The translations under genes were made by a program, and so were the position numbers. Under the pieces are notes generated by a model. The model saw only the letters and a list, made by a program, of their open reading frames with translations. It was not told the origin of the DNA and did not search any database. A DNA stretch of 61,726 nucleotides, taken from NCBI GenBank assembly GCA_024639185.1, contig JAHEIW010000014.1, forward strand, positions 1 through 61,726. The letters run 5' to 3'. Positions 49,995 to 58,867 of this stretch are shown here, piece after piece (the first letter of the stretch is position 1; every line of letters starts with the position of its first letter). Source of the DNA: Deltaproteobacteria bacterium. Its GTDB lineage: Bacteria; Desulfobacterota; Desulfobacteria; Desulfobacterales; JAHEIW01.

Positions 49995-51143
49995 CTAAAG
50001 CTTGCCCAGTACTTCCCTCGAGATAATGATCTTCTCCACTTCCTTGGTGCCTTCATAAATCTCCAGAACCTTGGCGGCGCGGTAAAAGCGCTCGATATCA
50101 TAGTCGTTAAAATAGCCGTAACCGCCGTGCAATTGCAGGGATTCGTCGACCACTTCAACGGCCACATGACAGGCGTACATCTTGGCAATGGCGGTCAGTT
50201 TGGTATCCGGTTTGCCCTGATCCAGCAGCCAGGCGGATTTATAGACCATGTTACGGGCAGTTTCGACCTTGGTGGCCATATCGGCAATTTTAAACTGGGT
50301 GCTCTGAAATGCCGCCAGGGGTCGGCCGAACTGCTGTCTGCCCTTTACATGTTTAACCGCCATATCCAGGGCTCCCTGGGCGAGGCCGACACCGTGAGCG
50401 GCCACATATGCCCGGGAGTGATCGAAAAATTTCATCAGCTGAATAAAACCGTTACCTTCCGCACCGATCAAATTTTCCCGGGGAACGCGGCAATTATTAA
50501 AATAAATTGCGGCCGTATCCGAGGCCCGCAGCCCCATTTTACCATGCATGGGATCGGCCTTATATCCTTTGCGATCGGTTTCCACCAGAACAATACTGTG
50601 CCGGGCGGTTTTTGACTTTGCATCCGGATCGGTCAGACAGTAAACCAGCATATGGGTGCCCACCGTTCCGTTGCCAATCATTGTTTTGCTGCCGTTGATG
50701 ATATAGTCATCGCCGTCTTTGATTGCCGATGTGGTAGCCGCAGCGGTGTCGCTGCCGGCATCGGGCTCGGTGATGGCGAAGCCTAAAATACCGTCCCCGG
50801 TAAATAGCTGAGGGAGGTATTTCTTTTTTTGTTCTTCAGTGCCGAAAAGAATGAGTTCTTCAGCGCCAAAGGATACCGAGCACAGCTGCTGGGCAATGCC
50901 CGGATCCACTTTCCAGAATTCCTCAAGCACCAGCGCCTGTTCGAAAAACCCCAGGCCGGGCCCGCCGTATTCCTCCGGAATAAAAAGTCCGATCAGATCC
51001 AATTCGCGCGCTTTTTTAAGAATGTCGGCCGGAAAGGTTTCATTGATGTCGTGTTCCAGTGCAACGGCGGGAAACTCGCCCACGGCAAATTCACGCGCGG
51101 CTTTTTGAATATACTGTTGTTCTTTGGTTAGATCGAAATCCAT
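49995..51143 (-). CDS. Acyl-CoA dehydrogenase (FAD)
   Basis: 382 residues from ATG 51143 (AAAGGAAG upstream; the frame is open to 51158). FAITEPDAGSDTAAATTSAI, GSKTMIGNG and SHVGLAQGA-like GVGLAQGALDMAVKH are family blocks; GRQQFGRPLAAFQ and LHGGYGYFNDYDIERFYR precede IYEGTKEVEK, which holds the catalytic Glu. It oxidises an acyl-CoA to enoyl-CoA, passing electrons to ETF (no etf gene here). It follows an acyl-CoA carboxyltransferase in the same unit. One attractive reading is glutaryl-CoA dehydrogenase with glutaconyl-CoA decarboxylase, as known in some sulfate reducers, but a short- or branched-chain substrate is equally possible. Confidence 0.92.
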   Translation of the reverse strand: MDFDLTKEQQYIQKAAREFAVGEFPAVALEHDINETFPADILKKARELDLIGLFIPEEYGGPGLGFFEQALVLEEFWKVDPGIAQQLCSVSFGAEELILFGTEEQKKKYLPQLFTGDGILGFAITEPDAGSDTAAATTSAIKDGDDYIINGSKTMIGNGTVGTHMLVYCLTDPDAKSKTARHSIVLVETDRKGYKADPMHGKMGLRASDTAAIYFNNCRVPRENLIGAEGNGFIQLMKFFDHSRAYVAAHGVGLAQGALDMAVKHVKGRQQFGRPLAAFQSTQFKIADMATKVETARNMVYKSAWLLDQGKPDTKLTAIAKMYACHVAVEVVDESLQLHGGYGYFNDYDIERFYRAAKVLEIYEGTKEVEKIIISREVLGKL

Positions 51144-51176
51144 GGGTCTTCCTTTCAAAAAAAGATTTACGGAGAA

Positions 51177-51265
51177 ATATTGGAGTGCTGGAGTATTGGA
51201 GTGATGGAGTGTTGCATAAGATCAAAAAATGACCAGCATTATTTTTTTCCAGTACTCCATTACTC
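51177..51265. repeat. Inverted ACTCC/GGAGT repeat between carboxyltransferase and dehydrogenase genes
   Basis: TATTGGAGTGCTGGAGTATT and GTGATGGAGTGTTG (51178-51215) face CCAGTACTCCATTACTCC (51249-51266). They can pair as a large hairpin in the 185-base gap. The same units follow the acyl-CoA dehydrogenase stop (49955-49993). Confidence 0.6.
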
Positions 51266-51328
51266 CTTCCGAGCACCTAACTGATAGTATAAAAAATGAC
51301 GGGCATCCGATAGCGCAACCTATTTATT

Positions 51329-52891
51329 TTAGAATGGAATATTCCCATGCCGCTTGTTGATCTCAGGTCGTTGTTTGTTGCGCAACATTCTAAGCGCTTT
51401 GATCAACTGGGGCCGTGTCTCCTTGGGTTTGATGACACTGTCCACCAGCATATTGGATGCCGCATGATAGGGGTTTGAATATTTATAATCATATTCTTCA
51501 ATTCGTTGTTGCCGGAGCTCATCGGGATTTTCTGCGGTCTGGATCTCTTTGCGAAAGATTAAATTGACGGCGGCGGTGGTATCCAGGACCACCAGTTGAG
51601 CGATGGGCCATGCCAGCATGAGATCAACGCCCATGCCCACACAACACATGCCCATTACCGCGCCGCCGTATTCTTTGCGCAATGCCAGCGTTATTTTGGG
51701 TACCGTGGCTTCCGAGTACGCATACAGCATCTTGGCGCCGTGGCGGATGATGCCGGCGTGCTCCTGGGTGACGCCGGGAAAATAACCGGGAACATCGACA
51801 AAATTGATCAAGGGGATATTGAAGGCATCACAAAAACGGATAAAGCGCGCGGCTTTGTCGGAGGCATCGACATCCAGACACCCGGCCTTGAATCGCGGTT
51901 GATTGGCGACAATGCCCACCGTGTGGCCGTCCATGCGGGCAAAGCCGACGATAATATTGAGGGCAAAGCGGCGCAGGACCTCAAAGAAAGTTCCCTGATC
52001 GACCACGCGCTCGATGACCTGGTGCATGTCGTAAGATTTTTTAAAATCCGCCGGCACGATTTCTTTAAGCTTTTTGTCGATGCGCTCCGGATCGTCATCG
52101 GTTTTTACCACCGGCGGATTTTCAGTGTTATTGGACGGCAGATAACCGAGCAGTTTTTTGATGACGGCGATACACTCTTCATCACTGTCGGCCACAAAAT
52201 GGGCTGTGCCGGTTATTTCACTGTGAACTTTGGCCCCGCCGAGCTCCTCCAGGCTGATGTCTTCACCGGTGACGGATTTAATAATCCCCGGACCGGTGAT
52301 GACCATATGGCTTCTGCCTTTGACCATGACGATGAAATCCGTCAGCGCCGGCGAGTATACCGCTACGCCCGCAGAGGAACCCATCATGCCGGTGATCTGG
52401 GGAATAAGACCCGAGGCAGCCGTATTGCGGTAGAACATACCGGCAACGCCTTTGGATGCGAAAAAACCCTCGTGCAGGCGGCCGCCGCCGGAATCATTCA
52501 ACGCCACCAGGGGCGCTTTGACCTTGATGGCTTCATCCATGATGCGGCAGATTTTTTGGCCGTGAATCGTACCCACCGATCCGCCCAGCACCGTGACATC
52601 CTGGGCATAGGCAAACACCAGCCGGCCGTCGATGTTACCATAACCGGTCACCACACCATCGCCGGGCACCTTTTTTTCCTGCATGCCGAAATCTGTTGAT
52701 TGACTTTCAGCCAGTTTGTTAACCTCCACAAAGCTGCCCGGATCGAAAAGCAAATCCAGACGCTCTCTGGCCGTTAATTTGCCTCTTTCATGTTGACGGT
52801 CGACAGCTTTTTGGCCGCCGCCGATTTCGGACCGTTGCTCAAGAGATGCCAGCCTTTCCAATTCACTCTGATGTGTTTTGGTGTTTGCCAT
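51329..52891 (-). CDS. Acyl-CoA carboxylase/decarboxylase carboxyltransferase subunit
   Basis: 520 residues, the normal size for a biotin-dependent carboxyltransferase (propionyl-CoA carboxylase beta, methylmalonyl-CoA decarboxylase alpha). GQKAVDRQHERGKLTARERL, FAYAQDVTVLGGSVG, LNDSGGGRLHEGFFASKGVA, MMGSSAGVAVYSPAL and FVDVPGYFPGVTQEHAGIIR are diagnostic, with both oxyanion loops (GG near LHEG and GGAVMGMC) present. No biotin carboxylase, biotin carrier or membrane beta-subunit gene is adjacent, so carboxylase and decarboxylase roles cannot be told apart. It leads the unit with acyl-CoA dehydrogenase and has the GTATAC operator at its promoter. Confidence 0.9.
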   Translation of the reverse strand: MANTKTHQSELERLASLEQRSEIGGGQKAVDRQHERGKLTARERLDLLFDPGSFVEVNKLAESQSTDFGMQEKKVPGDGVVTGYGNIDGRLVFAYAQDVTVLGGSVGTIHGQKICRIMDEAIKVKAPLVALNDSGGGRLHEGFFASKGVAGMFYRNTAASGLIPQITGMMGSSAGVAVYSPALTDFIVMVKGRSHMVITGPGIIKSVTGEDISLEELGGAKVHSEITGTAHFVADSDEECIAVIKKLLGYLPSNNTENPPVVKTDDDPERIDKKLKEIVPADFKKSYDMHQVIERVVDQGTFFEVLRRFALNIIVGFARMDGHTVGIVANQPRFKAGCLDVDASDKAARFIRFCDAFNIPLINFVDVPGYFPGVTQEHAGIIRHGAKMLYAYSEATVPKITLALRKEYGGAVMGMCCVGMGVDLMLAWPIAQLVVLDTTAAVNLIFRKEIQTAENPDELRQQRIEEYDYKYSNPYHAASNMLVDSVIKPKETRPQLIKALRMLRNKQRPEINKRHGNIPF

Positions 52892-52944
52892 GGCTTCTTA
52901 TCCTTTATGTTTGGTTACGATTGGGGTTCGCACCGCGATCGATC

Positions 52945-52976
52945 TTTGTATACTGTATACCAGATAAAAGTGTCAA
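52945..52976 (-). promoter_or_regulatory. Promoter with GTATAC-N-GTATAC operator
   Basis: Minus strand: TTGACA (52976-52971), 18 bases, TATACA (52952-52947), about 55 bases before the carboxyltransferase ATG. GTATAC-T-GTATAC (52948-52960) overlaps the -10 box. It is the same core as at 42244-42256. The rest of 52892-53231 contains no gene. Confidence 0.7.
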
Positions 52977-53231
52977 TCTTAAAGTGTGAAGTTAAGTGGC
53001 TATAAGTAATTGAATTTATGAGATACGAAAAAATGGAGGTGCCAAAATTTTGCCGTATAACGCACCCTATCTGCAACCAAATTCCGCATTTTGCAGGGCA
53101 ATTCAAAATTGTATTTTTTCTCAATCTGTTTTAGGATGATCCGAAATCGGGGATAGGTTCGCTACCGAAAGCAGGGCATCCCGACCCTGTTTCCCCGACC
53201 CACCCTCCGGGGCCATTGCGGGAGATGGCTA

Positions 53232-53684
53232 ATGAAAGAAAGATACAGTTGGAAGGAAAAAGAATTCACCGGGCCGGATGGAACAAAGTTTAAACTCGTT
53301 AGTGAAACTGGCAAGCTCCCATATCCTTATAAGGAGCGAAAACCTCCTCGCAGCCTGCCCCCAGAAGCTTATCAGCTTATCTATGATTTTTTGCCGGAAT
53401 TTGAAAGGCTGTGGAAAGCGATTAAAACTGCCGGTTCTGTGACCCGTCTTACAAAAGAGCAAAAAAAACAAGCTGCCCTGTTGTGCTTTAACGCTCATTC
53501 AGATTGGAAGCTATTAAGCAGACGCACATTAGATCGTCCTGTGTGGAAATGGCGTGAGGGGCAGGAAAAAGGCGACTTTAGGGGCAAGCTGCTTAAGCAA
53601 ATTTTTGACTCCAAATTTCTTGATTCCCCTTCTTATGGCGAAAAGCTGTTTGAGAATATAGCTAAGGATTTTGAAAAGAAATAA
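53232..53684 (+). CDS. Hypothetical protein, charged, unknown family
   Basis: 150 residues, basic and soluble (ERYSWKEKEFTGPDGTKFKL, LPPEAYQLIYDFLPEFERL, LSRRTLDRPVWKWREGQEKG). A short ribosome-binding sequence (GGGAGA) lies before the ATG. I do not recognise it. It is followed directly by an XRE-type fragment and an excisionase-like gene, suggesting origin from a mobile element. Confidence 0.5.
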   Translation: MKERYSWKEKEFTGPDGTKFKLVSETGKLPYPYKERKPPRSLPPEAYQLIYDFLPEFERLWKAIKTAGSVTRLTKEQKKQAALLCFNAHSDWKLLSRRTLDRPVWKWREGQEKGDFRGKLLKQIFDSKFLDSPSYGEKLFENIAKDFEKK

Positions 53685-53839
53685 AGCCGAACGAGGCAGC
53701 TTTGGAGACCGGGATTTCACAGAGCGTACTTAGTCTTTTTGAAAGGGGCCTGAAACAGCCCAAGGATATCGATTTGCATGCACTGGCTATGTGTTATTCC
53801 ACGAGTGTTGAAACCTTGAGGTCAGGGAAGCTTGAATGA
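53675..53839 (+). pseudogene. Truncated XRE-type helix-turn-helix regulator
   Basis: Frame open from 53675 to TGA 53839. ALETGISQSVLSLFERGLKQ, then PKDIDLHALAMCYSTSVETL, is the end of an HTH_3 domain (recognition helix SQSVLSLFERG). The first helix and the start codon are missing; a TGA at 53672-53674 closes the frame upstream, and only a TTG at 53702 could start it. Its stop overlaps the next ATG (ATGA), as in an intact phage-type operon. Confidence 0.55.
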
Positions 53840-53985
53840 AGACGGGTTGGTTAAAAGTCAAGGAAGCAGCGTATTACAGCGGTGTGTCTATACGCACAAT
53901 ACGCAAATGGCTGCGTAACGGTCTTCCGCATTCCAGACCAATGGGAGGCATGATCCTCACCAGTCGTTGGTTGGAAAGGCTTTGA
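53836..53985 (+). CDS. Excisionase/AlpA-like small DNA-binding protein
   Basis: 49 residues starting at ATG 53836, overlapping the TGA of the XRE fragment. GWLKVKEAAYYSGVSIRTIR, then KWLRNGLPHSRPMGG, is the MerR-type/HTH_17 domain of excisionase-family proteins. The usual length is 60-75 residues, so the C-terminus may be short. No integrase is present in the window. Confidence 0.6.
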   Translation: MKTGWLKVKEAAYYSGVSIRTIRKWLRNGLPHSRPMGGMILTSRWLERL

Positions 53986-54710
53986 TTTTAAATTATAAAA
54001 GGAAGGATACATAGCAAAAGTCTATCCATGTTAATCGGCGTTAGATAATGATCCAAGCCTTCAATTTTATTATCGGTATATTGTGAATAAACTTAAAATA
54101 ACTGACAAGGCGTCCAGAGAAATTAGAAGGAATGTACGCTTCATTTGTAGACCATGGAAATTATTATATATGGATTTAATTTTTTTTATTATCTTGGAAT
54201 TAGCAGATTAAAAACACCTTTCAATCGAATTCAATGGTATTTGTCTATATAATTGTTATTATAACAATTGGTAGATCTTTTTGTGACTTCTAATATCCTT
54301 AATCACCAAAAAATATTATAGTCTTTTAAAACCTTTGATAACTCCAAAATGTTGTAAATATCAATTCTGAAAATTCGTGTGATATACGATTTATATCCCA
54401 ATATCAGAGGGTGAGTCCAAACCTATGAATTCGCCCTTTATATTTTCTCAAAGCCACATTTTTCGGGTCTACGATTTGAAATGGATCACCAACATCCGAT
54501 AAGGTTCATGTATCGGTTTCATATCTGAAATGATTCCAGAAAAATTGGTATTGGGTAGTTCCTCAATATACATGCAGGTTATGCCTAAATGTGATATTGG
54601 TAAAATATCGCACTTTTACAGGAAAGGAATTTTTAAAATAGTCTTAAAAATTTTCAAATCGAAGTAGTCGTTACTAAAGAAAACAATTCAGAAGATTTTC
54701 GTACTTATTC
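53986..54710. other. A+T-rich gene-free stretch
   Basis: 725 bases, clearly richer in A+T than the left part of the window. Six-frame reading shows no frame with a recognisable product and no repeat that I could link to others. It may hold the promoter of the VanZ-LamG gene; no clear -35/-10 pair was picked. Confidence 0.5.
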
Positions 54711-55841
54711 ATGAAACCAATAAAATTAAAAACGCATATATTTTTATTTATCTACTTAGTATTGCTTTGTTTCGCGTTGCTCAAGCCCTTTGATTTTCAT
54801 TTCACTAATAATAATTACAGTAATAATGTAAATTGGTTACAAACGAAATATGGAATCCATTTTAATCATAGGGGACAAATAATATCTGAAGACAGCACGC
54901 CAGAACTCTATCAAATGCTCACCAAAGGAGATGGCCTAACTATTGAGGTATGGATAAGTACGTATAATATTTTCCAGGACGGTCCTGCTAGGATTTTTTC
55001 CTATTCCATGGATCCATACTATCGTAATTTCACTTTAGGACAATCAAAAGATTCGTTGGTGATGAGATTACGAACGGAGCTAACAGATCCAAATGGGGTA
55101 AAGCCTCATATTAAGATTGCAGGCATTTTTGAACCCCAAAAAATCTACCACATTATCATTACGTATAATTTTTATAATGAATGTGTATTTATAAATGGAA
55201 AAAAGCGCATATGTGACAGCTCAGTTAAAGGCAACTTTTCTAATTGGGATCCATCTTTCAAATTAGTTATAGGAAATGAAGTCACCGGTGATCGCCCTTG
55301 GTTAGGAGAAATTTATTATGCAGCAATTTATAATGAGGCCTTGAGTAGTAAAGAGATATTATTAAGATATCAATCGAGAATTGTAAACAGAGTATCTTCA
55401 AATATAAATCAAATAAATAACGGCAAAATACCGCTTGTTTGTTACCTATTCAATGAGAAAGAAGGTAACAAAGTAATAGATAGCGGGCTAAATCCTCCTA
55501 AAATTAATCTTCATATACCAGAAAAATTAATTTCGAAACGGCCTTTGTTTGATACTCAGCTAAGAAATTTGCAATATAATTTTATAACAAAAGACAATGT
55601 TTTAAATGTTCTTGGTTTTATTCCCCTCGGTTTGCTTCTACATAGGATAATAAAATTTCGGTTCAAAATAGGTTTTCAAGCCGTAATTGTTGTCCTAATA
55701 CTTGGAGGGTCGATTTCCTTAGGATGTGAAGTATTACAGCACTTTTTACTAAGTAGAAATTCATCGATTATTGATGTTTGCACCAATGTTTTTGGTTTGA
55801 GCTTTGGTATAGCAATTGAAAAAATTACTCCAGATTTTTAA
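54711..55841 (+). CDS. VanZ-like membrane protein with LamG (concanavalin-like) insert
   Basis: 376 residues. TM1 (about 9-25) is followed by a periplasmic domain (about 40-235) with LamG features: DGLTIEVWIST, IYHIIITYNFYNECVFINGK and WLGEIYYAAIYNEALSSKEI. Two C-terminal TM segments carry the VanZ blocks NVLGFIPLGLLL and EVLQHFLLSRNSSIIDVCTN. This architecture is typical of VanZ proteins near exopolysaccharide or exosortase loci, though none is here. Base composition is A+T-rich compared with the metabolic genes, which fits transfer. Confidence 0.8.
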   Translation: MKPIKLKTHIFLFIYLVLLCFALLKPFDFHFTNNNYSNNVNWLQTKYGIHFNHRGQIISEDSTPELYQMLTKGDGLTIEVWISTYNIFQDGPARIFSYSMDPYYRNFTLGQSKDSLVMRLRTELTDPNGVKPHIKIAGIFEPQKIYHIIITYNFYNECVFINGKKRICDSSVKGNFSNWDPSFKLVIGNEVTGDRPWLGEIYYAAIYNEALSSKEILLRYQSRIVNRVSSNINQINNGKIPLVCYLFNEKEGNKVIDSGLNPPKINLHIPEKLISKRPLFDTQLRNLQYNFITKDNVLNVLGFIPLGLLLHRIIKFRFKIGFQAVIVVLILGGSISLGCEVLQHFLLSRNSSIIDVCTNVFGLSFGIAIEKITPDF

Positions 55842-56061
55842 TTACAATTATGAATGCTGCTTTTTTATAGCATATTTTCAATGATGAGAAATAGTAAGAT
55901 CTTCCTTAACGTAATAATTATTATGGCCAATCTTAAATATCGGTTATGTATCATAGGTTGCTTGTCCGTATTAAAACTTGTACTAGCTCCAACAAAGTGC
56001 AATTATCAGAAAGCCAAAATTCTTGTGCTACTCATAGGGATTTAGACCCCCAAAAATCAAA

Positions 56062-56480
56062 ATGCATTCTGCCAATCCCTGTTTCATTATGGGTCATGGA
56101 TTTGGGGGGACGAAAGATATGGGTTTGGAATCTTATGCTATTCGTTTTCTGGAAGCTGACTTTGCGGTGCTCATTTTTGATTACCGACACTTGGGCGAAA
56201 GCGAGGGAGAACCTCGGCAGTTGATATGGATTCCTTACCAGCTGGAAGGTTGGTCATCGGCGATCGCTTATGCGCGAGGGCTTAAGCAGATTGATCCAGC
56301 AAAAATTGCTCTCTGGGGGACCTTTTTGAGGCGTGGCCATGTGATTGCAACTGCTGCAAAAGACAACCAGATTGCTTGTGTAGTCGCACAATGTCCTGGA
56401 CTGGATGGTCGGACCTCCGGAGAAATGTTTTTTGATTTGCTTCAAGTTCATGCCATCTTTATGCCGGACGCCGCCCAGAC
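56062..56480 (+). pseudogene. Broken alpha/beta hydrolase
   Basis: IMGHGFGGTKDMGLESYAIR, FDYRHLGESEGEPRQLI and DPAKIALWGT are clear alpha/beta-hydrolase blocks. The nucleophile elbow, expected as WGTSFSGGH, reads WGTFLRRGH, so the serine is lost, by substitution or paired frameshifts. The N-terminal lid and strand 1 are missing, and after about residue 140 the frame runs into intron-like DNA. 55842-56061 upstream has no other gene. It is inactive as written. Confidence 0.7.
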
Positions 56481-56741
56481 AGTAAACAGGCTCCCTCCGG
56501 GCTTATCCTGCAGATCTCCAAATATACGCAGTTTCGACACCGTCTCCTATATTTCGACACCTCCACAAAGGTTCGCTTACGCTCATCTCCTTGATCCCTA
56601 CCTGACACGGTCTTCGCCATGCCTTTCCCTTAACGCTCACCACAACTGCTCTGTACCGATGCAGCTTAAAGTGGTTTGAAGCCTGCTCCTGCAAGCCGAC
56701 TCCGAGGGGCTCGCCCTCATCTTTTGTGCAGTTAAGCACAC
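56455..56741 (-). mobile_element. 5' part (domain I) of a group II intron, truncated
   Basis: Read on the minus strand from 56741, it begins GTGTGC, in line with the GTGYG intron start. It continues with AAGGGAAAGGCATGGCGAAG and GATGAGCGTAAGCGAACC, then ATCTGCAGGATAAGCCC and GGGAGCCTGTTTACT, which I recognise as domain I blocks of bacterial group II introns. It stops near 56455 in the hydrolase fragment. A perfect 11-base stem AAGCACACTTT/AAAGTGTGCTT (56734-56761) spans the 5' junction. No reverse transcriptase or domain V is attached. Confidence 0.55.
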
Positions 56742-56904
56742 TTTATATTAAAAGTGTGCTTGTGGCGCACTTGGAGATATCCAAAGTATCAACTTACATT
56801 GAGCACCTATCTATCAATACTTTTAGCTAAAGATTTCTAAAGAAATGCCAATAAATTAAGATGAATAATCGTCAAATCATCGTTCTGTTGACTTATAGTG
56901 GTTG

Positions 56905-56938
56905 TCAAAAAAACGTTCCGATTGCGGAACATTTTTTT
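56905..56938. terminator. Bidirectional intrinsic terminator
   Basis: GTTCCG (56915-56920), loop ATTG, CGGAAC (56925-56930). Seven T follow on the plus strand (56932-56938) and seven A precede it (56907-56913), giving T-runs on both strands. It lies inside the longest frame of the HD-GYP gene (56861-57943), which is why I place that start further on. Confidence 0.75.
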
Positions 56939-57025
56939 GCTACAACACTTATGCCGCCATCCTTTTTTTCGGAACATTTTTATGACAAGCGGCATAAATT
57001 TAATATTGAATTGCTTTTGTGTAAA

Positions 57026-57943
57026 ATGACCCAAGAATATATTCAGGCAAAAAAAACACATTTAAATTTTTATCAGGCTGTTCCGCTATATTATAAAAAT
57101 GAAGGGGGAAAGTTTGTACTGTACAAGCCCGCTGGAATTAAATTGCGTGATATGCGCATTAAGCGTGGGCTTCATCCTAAAAGGTTGTTCTTAAAAAATT
57201 CAGATAAAATAACAAGTATTCGTGAAGTTCAGAAAGCATTTAATCTGAAGTTAAAAGAAGATATTAAAACCAACAATCCAGCTAATGTGAAAAATACGAT
57301 AATCAACATAGTTGAGGAAACTTTCACCGAGCCAAGAAGCGGCAGCCTCGAAGGCATATCAGCCACAGTAAAAATTTTAGTGAGCGATTATGCTAAAGAA
57401 TCAAATATCGTAAAAAATTTATTATTCGTTTCGGAAAATGATTATACAACCGTTTTGCATTCTGTAAATGTTATGGCCCTTTCAATTGGTTATGCCTCGC
57501 ATGAAAACTATTCATTAGCTGAAAAAAAGATATTGGGCCTAAGTGCATTGCTGCATGATGTGGGTAAAGCAAAAATAGATGCTGATATCCTAAAAACACC
57601 CAGAAGGCTGACTGATGAAGAATTTACACAGATGCAAAAACACACAACTATTGGGCATCAAATACTAAAAAATTGCCGATTTACAAATCCACAGATTATG
57701 CGAACCGCCTTACAGCATCATGAAAAAATGGATGGCAGTGGCTATCCGAATGGATCTATTCGTATATCAAGGATGGCTCAAATAGTGGCTATAATAGACT
57801 GCTATGAGGCTCTTACAAATGATGATAGGCCATATAGAAGTGCATCGGAGCCTTTGAAAGCTTTGACCATAATTAAGGATGATGTGGAGGCTGGCAAATT
57901 TAATAAAAAAATATTTGAGAAGTTTGCATATAGCTTGCTGTAA
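57026..57943 (+). CDS. HD-GYP domain phosphodiesterase
   Basis: 305 residues from ATG 57026. The frame is open from 56861 but crosses a terminator hairpin, so the longer start is unlikely. The HD-GYP domain (about 140-300) has VLHSVNVMALSIGYA, ALLHDVGKAKI (HD pair), HTTIGHQIL, LQHHEKMDGSGYPNG and IVAIIDCYEALTNDDRPYR. Such enzymes hydrolyse cyclic di-GMP. The N-terminal part (LNFYQAVPLYYKNEGGKFVL, YKPAG) resembles a regulatory domain often fused to HD-GYP. A single A+T-rich gene. Confidence 0.85.
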   Translation: MTQEYIQAKKTHLNFYQAVPLYYKNEGGKFVLYKPAGIKLRDMRIKRGLHPKRLFLKNSDKITSIREVQKAFNLKLKEDIKTNNPANVKNTIINIVEETFTEPRSGSLEGISATVKILVSDYAKESNIVKNLLFVSENDYTTVLHSVNVMALSIGYASHENYSLAEKKILGLSALLHDVGKAKIDADILKTPRRLTDEEFTQMQKHTTIGHQILKNCRFTNPQIMRTALQHHEKMDGSGYPNGSIRISRMAQIVAIIDCYEALTNDDRPYRSASEPLKALTIIKDDVEAGKFNKKIFEKFAYSLL

Positions 57944-58325
57944 CTTGCATGTGTTTATTTGTTAAATGACTCATCCCTAGCCTAAAAAACCAAATATCAC
58001 CCAAGTGCTGGTATGTTGAGAAACTACCAACTATCAAGTTGTTGGAGATACCAAATGAATATCACAGGATTTTTACAGCCTTAAAAGTTGTGTGTTGTTG
58101 GAGATATTGCAGGTTTTTGAACTGCGAAGAGATCCTCATCTGAAGCTTTTTCGGCAGCCTCTGGCGACATCATCAAATATTATATAAAACCTTTATTGCC
58201 GATAAATAACAAGGCCAAGGATAAGCCCAGTCGAGATACTGCGGTCGTTGAAGCACGAAAAATGCACCGAACACACCTTGCCCACGACTCTGATCAAAGG
58301 TTTTTTTATACTTCTGCATGTATAA
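57944..58325. other. Gene-free stretch after the HD-GYP gene
   Basis: 382 bases. A short direct repeat TTGTTGGAGATA occurs twice (about 58038 and 58096). Some frames (for example around 58130-58320) look like broken protein fragments but I cannot assign them. No promoter or terminator was identified. Confidence 0.4.
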
Positions 58326-58778
58326 TTAGATGACTTTCAGCAACCGTTCGATACTTTGTCTTTTTTCAGAGATAACATATGATTTTGGTGCTGAAAAAAT
58401 CTCTTCCGACATTTCCAGTAAGGCATTGCGAGCGTCTAAAATCTCGACTTCTTTGGGTAGAAAAAATATGATCCGGGTGAGCGGATAAAAAGGCACTAGG
58501 CGATAACCGGCATTGAGCATCGATGCCAGTTTGCGATATTCATCCGCGGCCAGTTCCAATTTTTCCAGGTCGGTTTTCTTTTCCACTGTTCCTGCTGCTG
58601 ATTCGTCAGAAGTTGATAATTTAAACACATGTGAATAATGAATGAGTTTGAAGGCAATATCGGCAATAACGCGTTTGAGTTCCTGAACGGGATCAATCAC
58701 AATTTTAACGATAATCTCACCCACGACGTAAATAATGATTCCTGACATGATAAGGTAAATTACGATGATAATGTCCAT
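58326..58778 (-). CDS. Small protein with one N-terminal membrane helix
   Basis: 150 residues; GGAGGAAAG precedes the ATG. A hydrophobic segment (about 3-30, DIIIVIYLIMSGIIIYVVGE) is followed by a helical, charged cytoplasmic body (LEKLELAADEYRKLASMLNA) with the block LVPFYPLTRIIFFLPKEVEI. I know no family. It is probably an inner-membrane protein. It stands between accessory genes. Confidence 0.6.
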   Translation of the reverse strand: MDIIIVIYLIMSGIIIYVVGEIIVKIVIDPVQELKRVIADIAFKLIHYSHVFKLSTSDESAAGTVEKKTDLEKLELAADEYRKLASMLNAGYRLVPFYPLTRIIFFLPKEVEILDARNALLEMSEEIFSAPKSYVISEKRQSIERLLKVI

Positions 58779-58867
58779 GATCTTTCCTCCGCCAATGCGA
58801 TCAAATGCTCAATGACTATCAGTACTCAATATATATTCCATTTTACCAGCTTCGGCGATATTTTTCA

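Noticed and set aside
51596..52699. 367-codon plus-strand frame
   Set aside because: Antisense to the carboxyltransferase gene, low-complexity in His/Asp/Gly, with no family signature; a shadow of a G+C-rich coding strand.
56861..57025. N-terminal 55 codons of the long HD-GYP frame
   Set aside because: They cross a terminator hairpin with T-runs on both strands and show no domain; the start at 57026 is preferred.
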